Shown piece by piece: positions 60,449-64,000 of a DNA stretch of 64,000 nt. The notes beneath the pieces are model-generated. The model made no database searches. It saw nothing but the letters and a program-made list of their open reading frames with translations, and was not told the origin of the DNA. The translations under genes were made by a program, and so were the position numbers. The first letter of the stretch is position 1; the number at the start of each line of letters is the position of its first letter. Source of the stretch: Azospirillum sp. TSA2s (GTDB lineage Bacteria; Pseudomonadota; Alphaproteobacteria; Azospirillales; Azospirillaceae); assembly GCF_004923315.1 (NCBI RefSeq), contig NZ_CP039650.1:744001-808000 (forward strand), read 5' to 3'.

Positions 60449-61642
60449 ATGACCGATTTCAACACGATCGACGACCTTGAGGTGAGCGGCAAGACGGTGC
60501 TGGTCCGCGCCGACCTGAACGTTCCGATGCAGGACGGCAAGGTGTCCGACACCACCCGCATCGACCGCCTCGCCCCCACCCTGAAGGAGCTGTCCTCCAA
60601 GGGCGCCAAGGTCGTGGTCCTGTCGCATTTCGGTCGCCCGAAGAACGGCCCGGACGCCAAGAACTCCTTGCGCAACGTGCTGGACGCGCTCAGCGCCGCC
60701 GTCGGCCAGAAGGTCGCCTTCGCCGAGGATTGCGTCGGCGAGAAGGCCAAGGAGGCCATCGCCAAGGTGCATGGCGGCGCCATCGTGCTGCTGGAGAACA
60801 CCCGCTTCCACGCCGAAGAGGAAAAGAACGACCCGGCCTTTGCCAAGCAGATGGCCGAGCTGGGCGACCTCTACGTCAACGACGCCTTCTCCGCCGCGCA
60901 CCGCGCCCATGCCTCGACCGAGGGCGTCGCCCGCCTGCTGCCCAGCGCCGCCGGCCGCCTGATGGAAGCCGAGCTGAAGGCCCTGACGCTGGCGCTGGAG
61001 AAGCCGGAGCGTCCGGTCGCAGCCGTCGTCGGCGGTGCGAAGATCTCGACCAAGCTGGAGCTGCTCGGCAACATGGTCCGCAAGGTGGACCTGCTGGTGC
61101 TGGGCGGCGGCATGGCCAACACCTTCCTGTTCGCCCAGGGCACCGATGTCGGCGCCTCGCTGTGCGAGAAGGACATGGCCGACCAGGCCCGCGCCATCAT
61201 GGCGACCGCCAAGGAAGCCAACTGCGAGATCCTGCTGCCGAAAGACTTCGTCGTCGCCAAGGAGTTCAAGGCCGGTGCGGCCAACCGCGTCGTCGCCTTC
61301 GACGCCATCGGTGCGGACGAGATGGCTCTCGACATCGGCCCGGCGACGGTGGAGTTCCTGGGCGTGAAGCTGCAGGGCGCCAAGACCATCGTCTGGAACG
61401 GCCCGCTCGGCGCCTTCGAGATCCAGCCCTTCGACGCCGGCACCAACGCGGTGGCCGGTCTGGTCGCCGCCCGCACCGAATCGGGTGGCCTGCTGTCGGT
61501 CGCCGGCGGCGGCGACACCGTCGCGGCCCTGGCCCATGCCGGTGCCGAGGACAAGTTCACCTACGTGTCCGCCGCCGGCGGCGCCTTCCTGGAATGGCTG
61601 GAAGGCAAGGAGCTGCCGGGTGTGGCCGCGCTGAAGAAGTAA
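60449..61642 (+). CDS. pgk: Phosphoglycerate kinase
   Basis: A 397-residue glycolytic and gluconeogenic kinase moving phosphate between 1,3-bisphosphoglycerate and ADP. N-domain: VLVRADLNVPMQDGKVSDTT, RLAPTLKELSSKGAKVVVLS, the substrate-site HFGRPK, and LYVNDAFSAAHRAHAST. C-domain: PVAAVVGGAKISTKLELLGN, GGGMANTFL, WNGPLGAFE and GGGDTVAA (nucleotide site). A clean terminator follows. fba and gap are not in the window. Confidence 0.97.
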   Translation: MTDFNTIDDLEVSGKTVLVRADLNVPMQDGKVSDTTRIDRLAPTLKELSSKGAKVVVLSHFGRPKNGPDAKNSLRNVLDALSAAVGQKVAFAEDCVGEKAKEAIAKVHGGAIVLLENTRFHAEEEKNDPAFAKQMAELGDLYVNDAFSAAHRAHASTEGVARLLPSAAGRLMEAELKALTLALEKPERPVAAVVGGAKISTKLELLGNMVRKVDLLVLGGGMANTFLFAQGTDVGASLCEKDMADQARAIMATAKEANCEILLPKDFVVAKEFKAGAANRVVAFDAIGADEMALDIGPATVEFLGVKLQGAKTIVWNGPLGAFEIQPFDAGTNAVAGLVAARTESGGLLSVAGGGDTVAALAHAGAEDKFTYVSAAGGAFLEWLEGKELPGVAALKK

Positions 61643-61670
61643 GCTCCGCCCGGTCCAATGGGTAGGAATT

Positions 61671-61699
61671 AGGGGGATGCCACGGCATCCCCCTTTTTT
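61671..61699 (+). terminator. Rho-independent terminator of pgk
   Basis: AGGGGGATGC and GCATCCCCCT pair across CACG and are followed by TTTTT, 29 bp after the stop. Confidence 0.93.
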
Positions 61700-61734
61700 A
61701 TTTGCCTCCAGCCACCCCGGAGGGCGACGGCGCC

Positions 61735-61770
61735 ATCAGGACCAATTATGGTCGGGACCATAAATTATAG
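61735..61770. promoter_or_regulatory. Nested dyad upstream of the SRP RNA gene
   Basis: TATGGTC-GG-GACCATA lies inside a wider imperfect dyad with GGAC at 61738 and GTCC at 61770. It is in an AT-rich patch about 90 bp before the SRP RNA. It may be an operator or promoter component; the function is unknown. Confidence 0.4.
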
Positions 61771-61859
61771 TCCGAAAAATAATCGCCCATAGTCCGCTCT
61801 CGCCCCCGCACACCAACCGTTTCCCCTTGCATCCGCCCGGACAAATGCCCATAACAGCG

Positions 61860-61960
61860 GCGGGAGGCTGGCGTCGGACGAGTCCCTCGCCAACCCGGTC
61901 AGGTCCGGAAGGAAGCAGCCGCAACGAGTTACGGCTCGGGTCGTTCGTCCAGTCTCCCAC
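61860..61960 (+). ncRNA. ffs: Signal recognition particle 4.5S-type RNA
   Basis: The universal SRP domain IV loop is present (GGTCAGGTCCGGAAGGAAGC followed by AGCC), with the asymmetric and symmetric internal loops that bind Ffh. The 5' stem GGGAGGCTGGCGTCGGACGA pairs with TCGTTCGTCCAGTCTCCC at the 3' end, giving a bacterial ~100-nt hairpin. It lies about 105 bp upstream of dnaX, the usual alphaproteobacterial order. Ends are accurate to a few bases. Confidence 0.95.
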
Positions 61961-62064
61961 CCTATCCGAAAATTGCCAGCACGAAACAGACGGCGACAGC
62001 GCGGCGCCGGGACGCTATCCTGCGGCCCGAAATTCCCCTCCCGTCGTTTCGACAGGCCAGCCGC

Positions 62065-63924
62065 GTGACCGATACCACTGCCGAAATCACCGCCGCTCCC
62101 GCCGCTCCCGCCACCGGGCAGGCTTACCGGGTGCTCGCGCGCAAATACCGGCCGAAGACCTTCGACGAGCTAATCGGGCAGGACGCGCTGGTCCGCACCC
62201 TGACCAACGCCATCCAGTCCGGCCGCATCGCCCAGGCCTTCATGCTGACCGGCGTGCGCGGCGTCGGCAAGACCACCACCGCCCGCATCATCGCCCGCGC
62301 GCTGAACTGCACCGGCCCGGACGGCACCGGCGGACCGACGGTCAGCCCCTGCGGCGTCTGCGACAACTGCCGCGCCATCGCCGAGGACCGCCACGTCGAC
62401 GTGATGGAGATGGACGCCGCCAGCCACACCGGCGTCGACGACATCCGCGAGATCATCGACGGCGTGCGCTACTCGCCCGTCTCGGCCCGCTACAAGCTCT
62501 ACATCATCGACGAGGTCCACATGCTGTCGAAGAGCGCGTTCAACGCGCTCCTGAAGACGCTTGAGGAACCGCCGAGCCATGTGAAGTTCGTCTTCGCCAC
62601 CACCGAGATCCGCAAGGTCCCGGTCACGGTGCTGTCGCGCTGCCAGCGCTTCGACCTGCGCCGCGTCGACGCCCAGGTGTTGAAGGAGCACTTCACCCGC
62701 ATCACCGCCCTTGAGGGCGCCGACATCGAGGGCGACGCCGCCGCCCTGATCGCGCGAGCCGCCGACGGGTCGGTGCGCGACGGCCTGTCGCTGCTCGATC
62801 AGGCCATCGCGCTGGCCGCCGGCACGGTCACCGCGCAGCAGGTGCGCGACATGCTGGGACTGGCCGACCGCACCCGCGTCATCGACCTGTTCGAGGCCGC
62901 CGTCTCCGCCAAACCCGCCGAGGCGATGGACATCCTGGCCGACCTGCACCGCGTCGGCGCCGATCCGGTGGTGATCCTGCAGGACCTGCTCGATCTCGTC
63001 CACAATCTGACCCGCCTGAAGGTGGTGCCCGACAGCGCCAACGACCCGTCCCTGCCGGAGGCGGAGCGCACGCGCGGATCCGCCCTGTCGTCCAGGCTCG
63101 GCATGCCGGCGCTGACCCGCGCATGGCAATTGCTGTTGAAGGGGCTGAACGAGGTGCAGGCCGCCCCGGTGCCGCAGCAGGCGCTGGAGATGGTGATCGT
63201 CCGCCTGTCCTACGCCGCCGACCTGCCGACGCCGGGCGAGTTGATCCGCCAGTTCCAGGCCCAACAGGCCAATGGCGGCAGTGGCGGCGCACCGATGGGC
63301 CGCGGCCCCGGCGGCGGAGGCGGACCGGTCGCGGTCGCCAGCCAGACCACCCACGCGGTTGCCCGTTCCATGGGTTCGGCCCAGCCGCAGAGCGCTCCCG
63401 TTGCGCAGGCCGCCCCCGCCGCCACCCCGGCCGGCGAAGAGCTGTCGCCGATGCCGCACGACTTCCGTGCGCTGGTGCAGCTGTTCTCCGACCGGCGCGA
63501 GGGCGCGCTCTACGGCTATCTGTTGGAGACGGTTCAGCTGGTCCGCATGGAGCCGGGCCGGCTGGAGCTGAAGCTCCGTCCCGCCGCCCCGCCGACCCTG
63601 CCGGCCAAGGTCGGGCAGTTCCTGAGCGAATGGACCGGCCATCGCTGGATCGTCGCCCTGTCCGAAGGCCCGGCCCAGCCGACGCTGGCGGAGCAGGACA
63701 AGGCCGAGAAGCGCCGCGCCTGGTCGGAGGCCGAAACAAACCCGGTGGTGCGCGCCGTGCTCGACGCTTTCAGCGGCGCAAAGATCATCGACGTCCGTGA
63801 TCTCGCCGAAGTTGCCGCGGCGGAGAGTGCGGCGGTTGCGGATGACGGCGAGACACCCGATTTCATGGTTCAGCAGCAGGACGATGGGGTCTATTACCCC
63901 CTCGACGACGAAGGAGAGTACTGA
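62065..63924 (+). CDS. dnaX: DNA polymerase III subunits gamma and tau
   Basis: A 619-residue clamp-loader ATPase. Seen are ARKYRPKTFDELIGQDALVR, Walker A (GVRGVGKTTTARIIARAL), the four-Cys zinc module (ending CGVCDNC), DEVH (YIIDEVHMLSKSAFNALLKT), sensor 1 (FATTEIRKVPVTVLSRCQRF) and SRC. A Gly/Pro/Ala linker near residues 400-455 leads to the C-terminal tau part. It starts at GTG. I did not find a clear slippery site for a separate gamma form, so alternative production is unproven. The stop is 3 bp before ybaB. Confidence 0.95.
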   Translation: MTDTTAEITAAPAAPATGQAYRVLARKYRPKTFDELIGQDALVRTLTNAIQSGRIAQAFMLTGVRGVGKTTTARIIARALNCTGPDGTGGPTVSPCGVCDNCRAIAEDRHVDVMEMDAASHTGVDDIREIIDGVRYSPVSARYKLYIIDEVHMLSKSAFNALLKTLEEPPSHVKFVFATTEIRKVPVTVLSRCQRFDLRRVDAQVLKEHFTRITALEGADIEGDAAALIARAADGSVRDGLSLLDQAIALAAGTVTAQQVRDMLGLADRTRVIDLFEAAVSAKPAEAMDILADLHRVGADPVVILQDLLDLVHNLTRLKVVPDSANDPSLPEAERTRGSALSSRLGMPALTRAWQLLLKGLNEVQAAPVPQQALEMVIVRLSYAADLPTPGELIRQFQAQQANGGSGGAPMGRGPGGGGGPVAVASQTTHAVARSMGSAQPQSAPVAQAAPAATPAGEELSPMPHDFRALVQLFSDRREGALYGYLLETVQLVRMEPGRLELKLRPAAPPTLPAKVGQFLSEWTGHRWIVALSEGPAQPTLAEQDKAEKRRAWSEAETNPVVRAVLDAFSGAKIIDVRDLAEVAAAESAAVADDGETPDFMVQQQDDGVYYPLDDEGEY

Positions 63925-63927
63925 CCG

Positions 63928-64000
63928 ATGAAGAATATCGGCAACATGATGAAGCAGGCCCAGCAGATGCAGGCCAAGATGCAGGAAATGCAGGCGAGCC
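63928..64000 (+). CDS. YbaB/EbfC nucleoid-associated protein, N-terminal part (runs off the window)
   Basis: AAGGAGAG lies 14 bases before an ATG opening MKNIGNMMKQAQQMQAKMQE, the standard Met/Gln-rich start of the YbaB/EbfC DNA-binding family. Its place right after dnaX (3-bp gap) is the conserved dnaX-ybaB-recR order; recR is presumably next, outside the window. Confidence 0.9.
   Translation, partial: MKNIGNMMKQAQQMQAKMQEMQAS

Overview
The window is high-GC chromosomal DNA of an alphaproteobacterium, most likely a Rhodospirillales/Azospirillum-type organism. The assignment rests on gene content read directly: an F1-only ATP synthase operon (atpHAGDC) with no F0 genes beside it, an SRP RNA gene upstream of dnaX and ybaB/ebfC, a csp gene next to a DUF6481 gene, an MhaA/MhaB-like hydroxylase pair beside homogentisate genes, and GC-rich palindromic repeats scattered between genes. 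No species call is possible from the sequence alone.

Layout. 1-6.1 kb: aromatic catabolism, with a partial FAH-family hydrolase and hmgA facing a MarR regulator, a two-domain GNAT, paaY, and a flavoprotein hydroxylase with a 65-residue partner. Together they could take 3-hydroxyphenylacetate to homogentisate and on to ring cleavage. 6.4-14.1 kb: a secreted alpha/beta hydrolase, the thrS-infC operon, a degenerate EAL protein, the DUF952-pyrD pair and a small protein. 14.1-22.8 kb: a one-strand T7-like virion module (capsid, two tail tubular proteins, coiled-coil internal protein, tailspike, terminase, small membrane protein) without portal, replication, lysis or integrase genes. 23.1-24.8 kb: a three-level nest in which an IS4-family element sits in a ~202-bp fold-back element, which sits in a dispersed GC-rich palindrome. 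24.9-29.7 kb: fur with a small partner, sodC, an RhlE-type helicase, a glutathione transferase and a ferritin-like protein.

29.9-35.1 kb: atpHAGDC. 35.4-44.4 kb: hypotheticals, priA, fsa, a DUF484-xerC pair and a chemoreceptor. 44.45-50.06 kb: an AT-rich island carrying one gene for a putative HExxH metalloprotein. It is split by an IS66-family element plus a 571-bp partial tandem copy, and a third, inverted copy lies downstream. Both complete copies are 1512 bp with 8-bp target duplications, and removing the first insertion restores a 567-codon frame. 50.1-64 kb: lpdA, a Uma2-family protein, an entericidin-like lipoprotein, DUF6481 and csp, hldE, an orphan histidine kinase, a Tam-like methyltransferase, a ParA-like ATPase, a CYTH-CHAD protein, pgk, the SRP RNA, dnaX and the start of ybaB.

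No tRNA, rRNA or CRISPR array was seen. The most novel element is the interrupted AT-rich HExxH gene. The nested insertions, the portal-less virion module and a probable non-standard (ATA) start of infC also merit a second look.
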